Source of the DNA: Alphaproteobacteria bacterium
GTDB lineage: Bacteria > Pseudomonadota > Alphaproteobacteria > Rhodobacterales > Rhodobacteraceae
Assembly (NCBI GenBank): GCA_009908505.1
Contig: JAAAPD010000003.1
Location: forward strand, 145,282-209,281
Length of the DNA: 64,000 nucleotides
Reading direction: 5' to 3'
Notes under the pieces: generated by a model
What the model saw: only the letters and a program-made list of their open reading frames with translations
Told to the model about the DNA's origin: nothing
Database searches by the model: none
Shown here: positions 1 through 10,600 of the stretch, piece by piece
Layout: the number at the start of each line of letters is the position of its first letter
Position numbering within the stretch: position 1 is the stretch's first letter
Translations under genes and position numbers: made by a program

Positions 1-1
1 C

Positions 2-1594
<1,593 letters not shown>

Positions 1595-1705
1595 GGCGGC
1601 CTCCAACGGTTGACGTAACGGAATCATCTTCGGCGCTGGACGTTACGCGCACAAGTCAGATTACCCTGACCTGATCCATCGCTTTCGGGGAACCGTATCG
1701 CCAGC

Positions 1706-2419
1706 ATGAAACATGCGCTCGCCCTGCTCACGACAATCTTTACGCTGACCTTCGTGCTGTCGCCCCTGGTCACCGATCCGTTTTCCGGGTTTCGGTCCGA
1801 CCAGTTGCCCAATCCGCAGGTTGATCCGCCGGTGCAGCCGGCCGGCTATGCCTTCGCCATCTGGGGGCTGATCTATGCCTGGCTGACCGTGTCCGCGGTC
1901 TTCGGCCTTTGTAAACGGCGCGAGGATGCCGGCTGGAACCGGATGCGCGGGCCGCTGCTGGTCAGCCTAGTGATCGGCACGCCCTGGCTTTGGATCGCGA
2001 ACCAGAGCCCGATATGGGCCACCGTCACGATTTTCGCCATGGCCGGCGCCGCGATCCTCGCCGCGCGTCGCAGCCCCGATCACGACCGTTGGCTGGCCCA
2101 TGCGCCGGTGGCGATCTACGCGGGCTGGCTGACGGCCGCCTCTTTCGTTTCGCTGGGCAGCACGGCGGCGGGCCATGGCCTTCTGACCGGCGCGATGGGC
2201 TGGGCCTATATCGGTATCGCCGGGGCCACGCTGAGCGCGGTGGCCGTTCTATTCAGCCTGCGCTGGCGGCTGGAATACACGCTGACGCTGGCCTGGGCCC
2301 TGACCGGGATCATCGTGGCAAATGGCAGCCAAACACTGACCATCAGCCTTGCCGCCATGCTGGCCATCGCGCTGGTCGCCGGGGTCAGCCTGCTGCGGTC
2401 CCGGGCGTCTTCGGTGTGA
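1706..2419 (+). CDS. TspO/MBR-like (tryptophan-rich sensory protein-like) membrane protein
   Basis: A 237-residue, highly hydrophobic protein with about seven or eight candidate membrane segments. The segment PAGYAFAIWGLIYAWL resembles the P-x-x-x-F-x-x-W-x-x-L-Y signature of the TspO/MBR family, and there are further Trp-rich segments (TPWLWIANQSPIWA, WALTG). Classical TspO proteins are about 160 residues with five helices, so this belongs to the longer, more divergent branch usually annotated as tryptophan-rich sensory protein. Ligand and role are unknown; tetrapyrrole binding is a family property, not something the sequence proves. It is divergent from the DUF2235 gene and convergent with der. 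Confidence 0.7.
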   Translation: MKHALALLTTIFTLTFVLSPLVTDPFSGFRSDQLPNPQVDPPVQPAGYAFAIWGLIYAWLTVSAVFGLCKRREDAGWNRMRGPLLVSLVIGTPWLWIANQSPIWATVTIFAMAGAAILAARRSPDHDRWLAHAPVAIYAGWLTAASFVSLGSTAAGHGLLTGAMGWAYIGIAGATLSAVAVLFSLRWRLEYTLTLAWALTGIIVANGSQTLTISLAAMLAIALVAGVSLLRSRASSV

Positions 2420-2495
2420 AAAGGCCGATAAACCGATCCCAAAGGCGGCGCCCCGGGCGGCATCGGTGCGCGTCCCCGCGCGCTATAGGGGCGCC

Positions 2496-3965
2496 CTAGC
2501 TGTCGGCGGGACCCTTGCCCAGATGCTTGCGCAGCCGCGACGGCGTCGATTTCTTGCGGTTCTTGTAGGGGTTCTTGTCCCCCTGGGACCGCATGGTCAA
2601 CCGGATCGGCGTGCCGGGCATGTCGAAATCCTCGCGCAGGCCATTGACCAGGTAGCGGGTATAGCTTTCGGACAGTTTCTCGGGGTTGGAACACATCACC
2701 ACGAAGCCCGGCGGCCGGGTCTTGACCTGGGTCATGTAGCGCAGCTTGATGCGCCGCCCGCCGGGGGCCGGGGGCGGGTGCGCCTCCACCATGCCGGTCA
2801 GCCAGCGGTTCAGCTGCGCCGTGCTGACGCGCCGGTTCCAGACCTCGTAGGCCCGCAGAACGGCATCGTGCAGCCGGTCCAGGCCGCGGCACGTCTTGGC
2901 CGAAACGGTGATCAGGGGGGCGCCCCGCAGTTGCGGCAAAAGCCGATCGAACGCCTCTTTCAGCCCCTTCAGCTTGGCCTGCTTGTCATCCTCGATATCC
3001 CACTTGTTGACGGCCACGACCACCGCGCGACCCTCGCGCTCGGCGAGGTCGACGATGCGCAGGTCCTGCTGTTCGAAGGGGATCTGCGCGTCCAGCAGCA
3101 CGATCACCACCTCGGCGAACCTGACCGCGCGCAGCCCATCGGAAACCGACAGTTTCTCGACCTTGTCCTGCACCTTGGCACGCTTGCGCATCCCGGCAGT
3201 GTCGAACAGGCGTACCGGCGTGCCGCCCCAATCCATGCGCAGGGAAATGGAATCCCGCGTGATCCCGGCCTCGGGGCCGGTCAACAGGCGGTCCTCGCCC
3301 AGGATCTTGTTGATCAGCGTGGATTTTCCCGCGTTCGGGCGCCCGACCACGGCGACCTGCAGGGGCTTTTCCGGGGTCGGCATGCGCAAGGTGTCGCTGT
3401 CCTCGGCTGCCGTGTCCTCATCCACCGCGACATCAGTGTCCGGCGCATCGCGGGCGGCGCGGTCGGCGAAGTCATCGGCCAACGGCTGCAGGATCGACAA
3501 TAGCTCGCCCAGCCCTTCCCCATGTTCGGCCGACAGGCGCAGCGGCTCGCCCAGCCCCAGCGCATAGGCCTCCAGCACCCCGGCATCGGCGGCGCGTCCC
3601 TCGCCCTTGTTGGCGCCCAGGATCACATGAGCATTCTTGCGGCGCAGGATATCGGCGAAAACCTCGTCGGTGGGGGTCACGCCCTGGCGCGCGTCGATCA
3701 GGAACAGGCAGATATCGGCCATTTCCACCGCGTGCTCGGTCAGCCGCCGCATCCGGCCCTGAAGGCTGTCATCGGTGGCATCTTCCAGCCCGGCCGTGTC
3801 GATCACCGTGAAGCGCAAATCGCCCAGCCGCGCCTCGCCCTCGCGCAGGTCGCGCGTCACGCCCGGCTGGTCGTCGACCAGCGCCAGGCGCTTGCCCACC
3901 AGGCGGTTGAACAGGGTGGATTTGCCCACGTTGGGGCGGCCCACGATGGCGAGAGTGAAACTCAT
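2496..3965 (-). CDS. der: Ribosome-assembly GTPase Der (EngA)
   Basis: A 489-residue essential GTPase with two tandem G domains, acting in 50S subunit maturation. First G domain: GRPNVGKST at residues 9-17 and DTAGLED. Second G domain: GRPNAGKST near residue 210 and DTAGMRKR, followed by NKWD. A C-terminal KH-like domain ([28 protein letters not shown]) ends in a basic tail. An acidic linker rich in Asp/Glu/Ala separates the G domains. It is the last gene of a minus-strand group with bamB-like and yfgM-like genes, the same order as enterobacterial yfgM-bamB-der. Confidence 0.98.
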   Translation of the reverse strand: MSFTLAIVGRPNVGKSTLFNRLVGKRLALVDDQPGVTRDLREGEARLGDLRFTVIDTAGLEDATDDSLQGRMRRLTEHAVEMADICLFLIDARQGVTPTDEVFADILRRKNAHVILGANKGEGRAADAGVLEAYALGLGEPLRLSAEHGEGLGELLSILQPLADDFADRAARDAPDTDVAVDEDTAAEDSDTLRMPTPEKPLQVAVVGRPNAGKSTLINKILGEDRLLTGPEAGITRDSISLRMDWGGTPVRLFDTAGMRKRAKVQDKVEKLSVSDGLRAVRFAEVVIVLLDAQIPFEQQDLRIVDLAEREGRAVVVAVNKWDIEDDKQAKLKGLKEAFDRLLPQLRGAPLITVSAKTCRGLDRLHDAVLRAYEVWNRRVSTAQLNRWLTGMVEAHPPPAPGGRRIKLRYMTQVKTRPPGFVVMCSNPEKLSESYTRYLVNGLREDFDMPGTPIRLTMRSQGDKNPYKNRKKSTPSRLRKHLGKGPADS

Positions 3966-4012
3966 GGCAGTCGTCCTATCGGATCAGGGCTGCCCGATAC
4001 ACCCTTTGGCCG

Positions 4013-5332
4013 TCAACGGAAAGCCAGCAATTGCCCCCGCTTTGACAGGACAAAGAGCGTGCCGTTCGCCACGACCGGGTTCGAGGTGGCGCCGCCTGGA
4101 ATGTCCATCGTGCCGATCAGGCGGCCATCGACCGGGTCGAACTGGCGGACCAGCCCGTCGGACGAGGCGACGATCAATCGCCCGCCCGCCAGGATGGGGC
4201 CGTAATGCTCGTACCGGGTGCTTTGCCGGCGTTCGCGGGATTCCACGAAACCGGGCAGCTCGACGCGCCAGACCATGCTGCCATCGGTGGCATCCAGTCG
4301 CAGCAGCTCGCCCAGGTCATTGACCATGAAGACCGAACCGGCAACCGGCCAGACCGGCCCCACGGCGCCCTCGGTCACTGTCCAGATGCGGTCACCATCG
4401 GCCAGCCGCAGCGCCGCAAGACGGCCCGAGACATTGCCGACATAGACGCGGTCCGCGTCGATCACCGGATCGCCTGCCAGGTCCGAGATGGTCGAGGCGG
4501 CCTGCCCGGGCCGTTGCCCGGTGACGATCGAGGCCCAGCGCCGCAGCCCGCCCTGCGGGAAGGCGGCCAGGACCTCGCCCGTCGGGAAGGGAAAGATGGC
4601 AATGTCGGGGGTCACGGCAGCCCCGGCGCCGCCGGCGAAATTGGACGTGGGGGGCGTGCCCGACAGGGTCCAGCGCACGCGCCCGGTTTCCAGGTCCACG
4701 GCCCAGGCCCGGCTGTCGCGGGCCACGACATAGGCCAGGCCATCGCGGATCGTCGGCGCCGAGGTGCCCGGCGCATCCAGATCCTGCACCCAGAGCTCTG
4801 CACCGGTCGCTGCGTCCAGCGCCACCAGTTCGCCGAACCCCGTCGTGACCAGCACCGTGGTGCCGTCACTGGCCAGCCCGCCGCCCGACGCGTCGCGCAG
4901 ATTGTCCGAGGCCGGGGCCAGGCTGCGTGACCAGAGCGTTGCGCCGCCGGTCGAGGTCGCGACGACCTGGCTGCGGGAATCGAGTGTGAAGATGCGCCCG
5001 GCCGCCACGACAGGATCGGCCGTGATGCGGTGCCGCCGGCTGTCACCCTCTCCGATCTTGACGGAAAAGGCCGGGGCCAGCGTTCCGGGCAGCGCGGGAT
5101 GGGTGATCGCATGGTCGGGGCCGCCATTGCGATGGGTCCAGTCGGTGTTGGCGACCATCGCGGGCAGGGAAATTGGCCGCGCCTCGTTCGCCATGACCGC
5201 AACAGGCTGCGGATCGCCGTCCAGGTCGGCCCGGATGTCCAGGCGTTCGCCGGGCAGGATCACGTCGCGTTCGCCGCAGGCCGACAGGACTCCGAGGGCC
5301 AACAGCCCCGCCAGAAGTGATTTACCAGTCAC
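4013..5332 (-). CDS. bamB: BamB-like PQQ-type beta-propeller lipoprotein
   Basis: A 439-residue outer-membrane lipoprotein candidate. The N-terminus MTGKSLLAGLLALGVLSAC is a signal sequence ending in a lipobox (LSAC, lipidated Cys near residue 19). The rest consists of repeated beta-propeller blades with GxxxALDAxTGxxxW-type motifs (VALDAATGAELWVQDL, AVDLETGRVRWTL, LLRLDATDGSMVW), as in the PQQ-binding-like repeat family. By family and by its place between yfgM-like and der it is the counterpart of BamB, the scaffold lipoprotein of the beta-barrel assembly machine; it is not a PQQ dehydrogenase. The symbol is assigned from synteny and repeat family. Confidence 0.85.
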   Translation of the reverse strand: MTGKSLLAGLLALGVLSACGERDVILPGERLDIRADLDGDPQPVAVMANEARPISLPAMVANTDWTHRNGGPDHAITHPALPGTLAPAFSVKIGEGDSRRHRITADPVVAAGRIFTLDSRSQVVATSTGGATLWSRSLAPASDNLRDASGGGLASDGTTVLVTTGFGELVALDAATGAELWVQDLDAPGTSAPTIRDGLAYVVARDSRAWAVDLETGRVRWTLSGTPPTSNFAGGAGAAVTPDIAIFPFPTGEVLAAFPQGGLRRWASIVTGQRPGQAASTISDLAGDPVIDADRVYVGNVSGRLAALRLADGDRIWTVTEGAVGPVWPVAGSVFMVNDLGELLRLDATDGSMVWRVELPGFVESRERRQSTRYEHYGPILAGGRLIVASSDGLVRQFDPVDGRLIGTMDIPGGATSNPVVANGTLFVLSKRGQLLAFR

Positions 5333-5376
5333 GTTCGTCCCCCTGTCCCGGTTTCGCGGTCCGATCCTCGCACGGG

Positions 5377-6048
5377 TTACTGCCCGGCGGGCAGCGCCAG
5401 ATCACCGATCTCGCCCCCTAGCGCCACAATCATCTGCAGCGCCCGATCACGCAAGCCCCGCGTTGCCTCGGCATCCACGGCGATCGCGCCGAACTGGTCG
5501 ATGGCCGCCTGCCTGTTGCCCTGCTGTACCTCGATCAGCGCCAGTTGCTCCAGGGCCACCATACGGAACGGGGCCCCCGGCTGGGCCAGCCCGGACAGGA
5601 TCGCGCGGCGGCGATCGATGTCCTGGTCGCCGCCGTCGATCATCGCAGATTTCAGTGCGGCGAGATCGCGATAGACCGGCGGAACATCCGCGTTCTCTGC
5701 AACAGCGCCGAGCGCCTCCAGCGCGCCCTGCAGGTCGCCGGCCTCTTGCAGGTCGGCTGCGGCCAGAAGGTTTTTGAGGGCCCGGGCCGCGCCCTCGGTT
5801 TCCAAGGCCAGAAGCGACTCGGCGCGGGCCGTAGCGCTGTCCTGCTGGATCGCGGCCAGCATCGCGTCGCCGCGCGCCTGGGCATCGGCGCGGTTCTGGG
5901 CCTTGCGCCACTCGTTCCACGCGGTCCCGCCCACCAGCAAAAGCACGACCAGAACCGCGATCCAGCCATAGCGCCGCAGATACTGGAACAACTGGTCGCG
6001 GCGGACCTCTTCGCTCACTTCGTCGATGAAACTGTCGGTGTTGCTCAT
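5377..6048 (-). CDS. YfgM-like membrane-anchored TPR protein
   Basis: A 223-residue protein with a short cytoplasmic N-terminus (MSNTDSFIDEVSEEVRRDQ), one membrane helix (IAVLVVLLLVGGTAW, residues about 32-50) and a periplasmic Ala-rich helical domain of the TPR_21 type. In enterobacteria the homologue YfgM attaches to SecYEG and acts in periplasmic chaperoning. Start chosen at the ATG preceded by AGGGG; the ORF track adds 29 codons without support. It is the first gene of the yfgM-bamB-der group and is divergent from the RND efflux operon across a 253-base intergenic region. Confidence 0.82.
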   Translation of the reverse strand: MSNTDSFIDEVSEEVRRDQLFQYLRRYGWIAVLVVLLLVGGTAWNEWRKAQNRADAQARGDAMLAAIQQDSATARAESLLALETEGAARALKNLLAAADLQEAGDLQGALEALGAVAENADVPPVYRDLAALKSAMIDGGDQDIDRRRAILSGLAQPGAPFRMVALEQLALIEVQQGNRQAAIDQFGAIAVDAEATRGLRDRALQMIVALGGEIGDLALPAGQ

Positions 6049-6169
6049 GCAGGCCCCTATTGCCGCCGCGGACGCTGCGCCGCCGCGCTTTGGCCTCTCA
6101 TATCGCGAAGCTCGGCCAAGTGACAAGACCGCCACACGGCCCCGTCGTTTCGCACCCGCAGAAGAATGC

Positions 6170-6198
6170 TTGCGGCAGGGACAGGATTTTTCTAAACT
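6170..6198 (+). promoter_or_regulatory. Predicted sigma-70 promoter of the RND efflux operon
   Basis: TTGCGG at 6170-6175, a 17-base spacer, and TAAACT at 6193-6198 match the -35/-10 pattern well. The only downstream genes on this strand are the RND pair starting at 6302, leaving a leader of about 95 bases. The -10 box lies inside the palindrome listed separately. Confidence 0.55.
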
Positions 6199-6214
6199 GA
6201 ACTGATCGGTTTAG
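6192..6214. promoter_or_regulatory. 23-bp palindrome overlapping the RND -10 box; TetR-type operator candidate
   Basis: CTAAACTGAAC and GATCGGTTTAG are arms of a near-perfect inverted repeat around a central T; 9 of 11 positions pair. The form (AAAC...GATCGGTTT) is typical of operators of TetR-family repressors that control efflux pumps. No tetR-like gene lies in this window, so the repressor, if any, is encoded elsewhere. The rest of the 6049-6301 intergenic stretch shows nothing further that I can name. Confidence 0.55.
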
Positions 6215-6301
6215 CACCTGACCGCGTAAAACAAGTAATTTGGAATTCACGGCCGGCCTGACTATTTGCAAGGGGTCCGGACACGAAGGAAAGACCCGAT
6301 C

Positions 6302-7639
6302 ATGCGTTTGATGCCGATCCTCACCGCCGTCCTGGTGTCCTTGGTGCTGTATTTCCTGATCTTCGAGCGCGAAACCGTGCTGGCCATCGCCCAGGTCAGC
6401 CCCGCCGAAGAAAGCGAAGAGGCCGTCGAAACCGGCCCGGCCCCGGTTAGCGTGGTGGTCGAAACCTCGACCGCGCAACCGGTGGACAGTGCCGTTGTTC
6501 TGCGCGGCCGGACCGAGGCGGCGCGCCAGGTCACCGTGGCCGCCGAAACGGCAGGGCAGGTGATTTCCGACCCGATCCGCAAGGGCGCCTTCGTCGAGGC
6601 CGGCGACGTGATGTGCGAACTCGACCCGGGCACCCGCGAGACCAGCCTGGAGGAAACCCGCGGCCGCCTGCGCGAAGCCCGCGCCCGCCTGCCCGAGGCC
6701 CGCGCCCGCATTCCCGAGGCCGAGGCCGCCCGTGCCGAGGCCGCCGCCCGCCTGGCCGAGGCCAATTCGCGCCTGCTCGAAGCCCGTGCCCGGCTACGTG
6801 AGGCCGAGATCAACCAGAATGCCGCGGCGCGGCTGTCCGAGGACGGCTTCGCCTCGGAAACCCGGCTGGCCAATGCCGACGCGACCCTGGCCTCGGCGCA
6901 GGCCGGTGTCACTTCGGCCGAGGCCGCGGTCGAGGGCGCCCAGGCCCGCATCCGCAGCGCCGAGGCCGGGATCGAAAGCGCCCAGGCCGGGGTGGAAGGC
7001 GCCCGCGCCGGTATCCAGTCGGCGCAGGCCGCCGTGGCCGCCGCCGAACGCGAACTGGACCGGCTGACCATCACCGCGCCTTTCTCGGGCCTGCTGGAAA
7101 GCGACACGGCCGAGCTGGGCACGCTGATGCAGCCCGGATCGCCCTGTGCCACGGTGATCCAGCTGGACCCGATCAAGCTTGTGGGGTTCGTCCCCGAGGC
7201 CGAAGTGGCCAAGGTCGAGGTCGGGGCCATGGCCGGCGCTCGGCTGACCGACGGCGAACAGGTCCGCGGCGAGGTGACCTTCCTGTCGCGCTCGGCCGAC
7301 GAGAACACCCGCACCTTCCGCGTCGAGATCGAGGTCGCCAATGCGGACCTCGCGATCCGCGACGGCCAGACCGCCGAGATCCTGATCGAAGCGGCGGGCC
7401 GGTCCGCCCACCTCCTGGCCGGATCGTCCCTGACGCTGAATGATGACGGCGATATCGGAATTCGAGCCGTGGATTCGGACAATACGGCCAGTTTCATGCC
7501 GGTGAGTGTCCTGCGCGATACCGTCGAGGGCATCTGGGTAACGGGCCTGCCCGAAACGGTGGATGTCATCGTCGTGGGCCAGGAATATGTCCGCGACGGC
7601 GTGCCCGTCGAACCCACCTACCGGGAGGCAAAGGGATGA
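6302..7639 (+). CDS. RND efflux periplasmic adaptor (membrane fusion protein)
   Basis: A 445-residue HlyD/AcrA-type adaptor linking an inner-membrane RND pump to an outer-membrane channel. The N-terminus (MRLMPILTAVLVSLVLYFLIF) is an uncleaved anchor or signal. A lipoyl/barrel-sandwich half motif (GRTEAARQVTVAAETAGQV) precedes a long helical hairpin (residues about 120-255), then the second half motif (ITAPFSGLLES) and a beta-barrel domain. The hairpin is made of unusually regular seven-residue repeats. Start chosen at ATG 6302, preceded by AAGGAAAG; the ORF track adds 12 codons. It overlaps the permease gene by four bases (ATGA), so the two are translationally coupled. Confidence 0.93.
   Translation: MRLMPILTAVLVSLVLYFLIFERETVLAIAQVSPAEESEEAVETGPAPVSVVVETSTAQPVDSAVVLRGRTEAARQVTVAAETAGQVISDPIRKGAFVEAGDVMCELDPGTRETSLEETRGRLREARARLPEARARIPEAEAARAEAAARLAEANSRLLEARARLREAEINQNAAARLSEDGFASETRLANADATLASAQAGVTSAEAAVEGAQARIRSAEAGIESAQAGVEGARAGIQSAQAAVAAAERELDRLTITAPFSGLLESDTAELGTLMQPGSPCATVIQLDPIKLVGFVPEAEVAKVEVGAMAGARLTDGEQVRGEVTFLSRSADENTRTFRVEIEVANADLAIRDGQTAEILIEAAGRSAHLLAGSSLTLNDDGDIGIRAVDSDNTASFMPVSVLRDTVEGIWVTGLPETVDVIVVGQEYVRDGVPVEPTYREAKG
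6665..6811 (+). repeat. Seven in-gene heptad repeats (first arm of adaptor hairpin)
   Basis: Seven consecutive seven-codon units of the type R-L-x-E-A-R-A (RLREARA, RLPEARA, RIPEAEA and so on) within the RND adaptor. The DNA repeats with a 21-base period. It encodes the descending helix of the coiled-coil hairpin. Confidence 0.8.
6893..7060 (+). repeat. Eight in-gene heptad repeats (second arm of adaptor hairpin)
   Basis: Eight consecutive seven-codon units of the type S-A-[EQ]-A-x-[VI]-x (SAQAGVT, SAEAAVE, GAQARIR, SAEAGIE and so on) within the RND adaptor, again with a 21-base period. It encodes the returning helix of the hairpin. Confidence 0.8.
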
Positions 7640-10600
7640 CCGGCATCGTCGACTGGGCCGCAAACCACGCCCGCATGATCATCGCCTTCATCATCCTCTC
7701 GCTTACTGCGGGGGGCGCGGCCTATGTCGGGCTGCCCAAGGAAGGTGAGCCGGATATCGAGATCCCGGCGCTCTTCGTTTCGGTCCCCTTTCCCGGCATT
7801 TCGGCAGAAGACTCCGAGACCCTTCTGGTCAAGCCCATGGAGGCCGAGCTTCAGGATATAGACGGCCTCGATACCATGTCGTCCACCGCCGCCGAAGGCT
7901 ATGCCGGGGTGGCGCTGGAATTCGAGTTCGGTTGGGACAAGTCGCGCACCATGGCCGATGTCCGCGATGCCATGAACAGCGCCGAGGGCCAGTTCCCCGC
8001 CGGCGCCGATCAGTATTCCATCAACGAGATCAACTTTTCCGAATTCCCGATCATCATCGTCAACCTGACCGGCGAGGTGCCCGAGCGCACGCTGATCGAG
8101 GTTGCCGAGGATCTGCAGGACGAGGTCGAGGGGATCGACGCCGTGCTCGAGGCGCAGCTGACCGGTCAGCGCGAAGAGATGCTCGAGGTCGTGATCGACC
8201 CGCTCAAGCTGGAAAGCTACGACGTCACCGCCAATGACCTGATCAATGTCGTCACGCAGAACAACCTTCTGGTCGCCGCCGGGGAAGTGACCAGCGAAAC
8301 CGGCGATTTCTCGGTCAAGATCCCGTCCTCGTTCGACGACGCCCGCGATGTCTACGACCTGCCGGTGCGCACCAATGGCGACCGCGTCGTCACGTTGGGC
8401 GACCTGGCCGAGATCAAACTGACCTTCGAGGACCGCGACAGCACAGCCCGTTTCAACGGCACGACAACGGTCGCTTTGCAGGTGGTCAAGCGCAAGGGGT
8501 TCAACCTGATAGACACCGCAGCGCAGGTGCGCGACACGGTCGATGCCGCCGTGGCCGAGTGGCCCGAGGATCTGCGCCAGGCCGTGGAGGTGGGCTTTTC
8601 CAATGACCAGAGTCGCGTCGTGGCCTCGATGGTCAGCCAGCTGGAAGGCTCGGTTCTGACGGCCATCGCGCTGGTGATGATCGTCGTGCTGGCCGCGCTC
8701 GGCATCCGGCCGGCGCTGCTGGTCGGCTTCGCCATCCCGACCTCGTTCCTCTTGTGTTTCGCGCTGTTCGCCGTGCTGGACGTGACGATTTCCAACATCG
8801 TGATGTTCGGCCTTATCCTGGCGGTTGGTATTCTGGTCGACGGGGCCATCGTGGTGGTCGAATATGCCGACAAGCGCATTTCCGAGGGCACAGGCCCCAT
8901 GCACGCCTATGTCGAGGCCGCCCGCCGCATGTTCTGGCCCATCGTCAGTTCCACCGCGACCACGCTCTGTGCCTTCCTTCCGATGCTGTTCTGGCCGGGT
9001 GTCGCGGGCGAATTCATGGGGCTCTTGCCGGTCACCATCATCTTCGTCCTGACCGCCTCTTTGATCGTGGCGCTGATCTACCTGCCGGTGATGGGCGGCG
9101 TGACCGGCCGCATGAGCCGGGTTTTCGGGCGCTGGTCGGACGCGCTGGCGGCACGCCTGCCATGGCTGGCCCGCGCCGCCCTCGTCGTGCCGGCGATCCT
9201 GATCGCCTATGCCGGCGCAATGCTGACGCTGAACCCGGGCTATTTCTCGGGTCAGGCGGTGCAGACCGACGGGCTGGTCGCCTCATTGCCCGGGATTGCG
9301 CTGTTCCTGGCCGGGTGTGTGGCCGTGGCGATCACGGTCGGGTCGGCCAAGATCACCCGTGCTCCCGAACGCATCCGGGCCGGATATCGGCGCAGCCCAT
9401 TCGGCCACGTCATCAACTTCATCGCCGGCAACCCTGTTATGCCGATCGTGTCGATCGCCGTGATCGGCTTCCTGGTGGTCTCGGTCTTCACCTATTTCGG
9501 AGCCAACAACAACGGCGTGGAATTCTTCGCCGAAAGCGAACCGGAACAGGCCATCGTCTACGTCCAGGCCCGCGGCAACCTGTCGATCGAGGAAAAGGAT
9601 GCCCTTGTCGCCCAGGCCGAGCAACTGGTGCTGGATCAACATGGTGTCGACACCGTTTTCGCCTTTGCCGGCGAGGGCGGGCTGAACCAGAACACTGCAG
9701 GGGCACAGGGCCCGCGCGACACGATCGGTCAGCTTCAACTGGAACTGATCCCCTGGGAAGACCGCGCCGCCTATGCCCGCGAGCACGACGTGACGTTCGA
9801 AGAGCTCGACGGCGATGTCGTCATGGCGAATATCCAGGCGGCGCTGGACACCATCCCCGGCATCCAGTCCGAAATCCTCAACCTGTCGCGCGGCCCGGCC
9901 AGCGCCAAGCCCGTGCATCTGCGCCTGACCGGCGATGATTGGAGCGCCCTGCGCGATGCCGCGGCCATCGTGCGGGACCGGTTCGACCAAACCATCGGCC
10001 TGACCCAGATCGAGGACAGCCGCCCCCTGCCCGGCATCGACTGGGAAATCGACGTGGATGTCGAAAAGGCCGGCCGCTACGGCGCCAACGTCGCCTCGGT
10101 CGGCGGCATGCTGCAACTGGTCACGCGCGGCATCCTGCTGGACACCTACACGCCGCAAGGCAGCGATGAAGAGATCGAAATCCGCGTCCGCCTGCCGCGC
10201 GAGGATCGGGTTCTGTCCACCCTCGACAGCCTCAAGGTGCGCACGAATTCGGGGCTGATCCCGCTGTCAAATTTCGTCACCCGGTCCCCGGTGCCGAAGC
10301 TGGCCCAGATCGACCGCGTCGACCAGGAACGCTATTTCGACGTCAAGGCCGGGGTCGAAGAGGGGCTGGTGAATTTCGTCACCGACGGGCCGGATGGCGG
10401 CACGACGACCCTGGGCACATTCCGCGAACTGACGGAACCTGCCGGCGCCGAGGCCAACCGAACCGTCGAAAGCACGGATGGTACGGTCTATGCGCTGATC
10501 GAGTTGAGCGCGGCCGACACCCTCGGCGCCGTTCAGGAGGCCATCAACGACGGCGGCGCCCGGCCCGAGGTTCTCAATGGCAATGAACGGATCGCCCTCC

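Noticed and set aside
6665-7060. Tandem repeats considered as a CRISPR-like or satellite array.
   Set aside because: Period is 21 bases with no spacers and the units encode heptads in frame; it is protein-coding repetition.
6262-7617. 451-residue minus-strand ORF, Ser/Ala/Arg-rich.
   Set aside because: Antisense shadow of the adaptor; its repeats simply mirror the heptad codons.
7618-8904. 428-residue minus-strand ORF opposite the RND permease.
   Set aside because: Shadow frame with His/Asp-rich composition typical of antisense to GC-rich genes; the permease on the other strand is certain.
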